The notes under the pieces were generated by a model. The model searched no databases, had not been told where the DNA came from, and saw nothing but the letters and a program-made list of their open reading frames with translations. Shown here in pieces: positions 62,880 through 64,000 of a DNA stretch of 64,000 bases. A program made the position numbers and the translations under genes. The number at the start of each line of letters is the position of its first letter. Within the stretch, counting starts at the first letter, position 1. The stretch lies in the NCBI RefSeq assembly GCF_051106095.1, contig NC_135789.1:18771501-18835500 (forward strand), given 5' to 3'. This DNA is from Pogona vitticeps. Its lineage: Eukaryota; Chordata; Lepidosauria; Squamata; Agamidae.

Positions 62880-63000
62880 CTGTTCTGCCCAAAGAGACTT
62901 TAAGGCTTGGCCAAGAAGGGGCAGTTGGGGGAATTCGAACTCTCCCCCTTCTGCCTCTGTAGCCGGACGCCTCAACCGCTGGGCTCTCCAGCTTGGTCCG
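62880..63000 (-). repeat. tRNA-derived SINE head, minus strand
   Basis: Minus strand gives GGAGAGCCCAGCGGTTGAGG, then GGAGAGTTCGAATTCCCCC (B-box). The body is diverged. Confidence 0.65.
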
Positions 63001-63344
63001 GTTAATATCTGCTCTTTCGCAGGAGAACGTTTCTCCTCCGACCACCTTTTGCTCTTCCTTCCACGTCTTTCTCTTCCTGATCCTTTCTCAACCCTTTCCC
63101 CCCCATTGTAAACACAGGCATTTAAAGAAGGGGGCCAGGTGGGGTGGGGGGGGGTCCCTTTCCTCCTGAAACACCCGGGAGCCTCTGACCGACCACTCTG
63201 GGCTCACGCGAGGCGGAGTGGTGGTGGTTTGAAAAGGGCAGGATCTGCCCAGGGGGGCATCCTGGGTGAAAAGCAAACAAGGAACTAAGAGATAAGGTGC
63301 CTGTTCAGGAAAAAAAGAAAGAAAAGCAGCAAAATTATGAAACG

Positions 63345-63440
63345 GATTCAGTGGCTTCGGCACCCGGCCGCAGAGCCAGAGGCGGGGAGTTTGAATCCCA
63401 CCCACCCAGCCCCGGACTGGATGATCCAGCCCTGGAAGCC
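63345..63440 (+). repeat. tRNA-derived SINE head, plus strand
   Basis: GATTCAGTGGCTTCGGCACC, then GGGGAGTTTGAATCCCACCC (B-box) and GGACTGGATGATCCAG. Confidence 0.65.
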
Positions 63441-64000
63441 CTAAGATGATGGTTTTAACATGGGCGCAGACTTTGAGGAATTGTTCCTCTCCCCCCCCCC
63501 GCCTGCCAGGGACAGCCGAGGGGGGCAAAATGGAGAAAACCGAGGCAGGGTGTGCGAGTGTGTGTGTGGGGGGGTGCAGATTGGGTGCAGTAGAGGGCCG
63601 GAGGCAGACGGAGTCTTTCTCTCTCTCTCTCTCCCTCCTTCCTTCTCCTGGACTGACACGCGGCTGGAAGGCTCGCCCGCCCCTCTCCACCCTCTCTGCC
63701 TGGGGAACGTTTCAGAAGAGACCCCACACCTGGGAACCCGGCGCCAGACCCTCCCAGAGGCGTGAGGTGAAGCTCACCCCCTCCGGCGAAGACGTACCCG
63801 GGTGAGGGTAGCTTTCGTGTGCCCCGGAGGCGTGCCAGGGCTGGTCTGCCTTGCCCAAAGGGAGTTGACATGTTTGCTCAGACCGGACCGGGCGCCCGGA
63901 GAAACACACACAGAGACACAGACACCCCGACCCACTCGGGACCATCAAGGCAGGGAAAGGAGTCTGGACTTTGCTCCCGGGGAAGGTCAGTGGGGTCAGC

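Larger units (their letters stand above)
58658..64000. other. Probable SBNO2 upstream intron sequence
   Basis: The human N-terminal segment (MLHCPYWNTFSLPPYPAF region) was not found here on the minus strand. The stretch holds a dispersed amniote repeat at 59750-59950, SINE pieces near 62880-63000 and 63345-63440, a C run at 59699-59712, and one candidate small exon at 61635-61697. Confidence 0.5.

Noticed and set aside
1-64000. CRISPR arrays, operons, riboswitches or prokaryotic features
   Set aside because: None seen. The genes are split by GT-AG introns and the repeats are vertebrate interspersed families.

Overview
This is nuclear DNA of a vertebrate, almost certainly a squamate reptile (lizard or snake). 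It carries three split protein genes with consensus GT-AG introns. The repeats between them are typical of squamates: tRNA-derived SINEs of the Sauria type, many 3' ends of BovB/RTE LINEs, a long L2/CR1-type LINE, small inverted-repeat DNA elements, and CA microsatellites. GC-rich exons and CpG-rich promoters suggest a GC-rich chromosome segment, perhaps a microchromosome.

Layout from left to right. Positions 1-2990 hold the 3' part of an incomplete Ty3/gypsy-like LTR element, inside an intron of POLRMT and opposite to it. Positions 3130-11909 (minus strand) hold the first seven coding exons of POLRMT, the mitochondrial RNA polymerase, about 470 codons; its polymerase domain lies left of the window. 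A CpG-rich POLRMT promoter lies at about 11.9-12.2 kb. Positions 12.2-14.4 kb are AT-rich and repeat-rich. A second CpG-rich promoter at 14.45-14.84 kb precedes GPX4 (plus strand, 14840-23696), a complete seven-exon selenoprotein gene with an in-frame UGA, a 3'UTR SECIS element and a polyadenylation signal. The 6.7 kb between the GPX4 and SBNO2 stop codons contains a decayed LINE. Positions 30651-58657 (minus strand) hold 28 consecutive exons of SBNO2 (strawberry notch homolog 2) that join in frame for 1,320 codons plus stop. Only the extreme N-terminus was not recognised. The stretch 58.7-64 kb is read as SBNO2 upstream intron with repeats and one candidate small exon.

POLRMT and GPX4 are divergent. 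GPX4 and SBNO2 are convergent, as in human. POLRMT and GPX4 both serve mitochondria (transcription and lipid-peroxide repair), but I see no shared promoter: their start codons are 2.9 kb apart. SBNO2 is a separate nuclear transcriptional co-regulator of the strawberry-notch helicase family.

Exons were placed by hand, by matching translated segments to remembered human proteins and requiring splice consensus and phase continuity. All 42 exons keep phase. I found no wholly new gene system. The least ordinary items are the long open frame of the gypsy-like copy, a GC-AG intron in GPX4, an 86-bp near-identical repeat pair around GPX4 exon 1, and several structurally clear small transposons.
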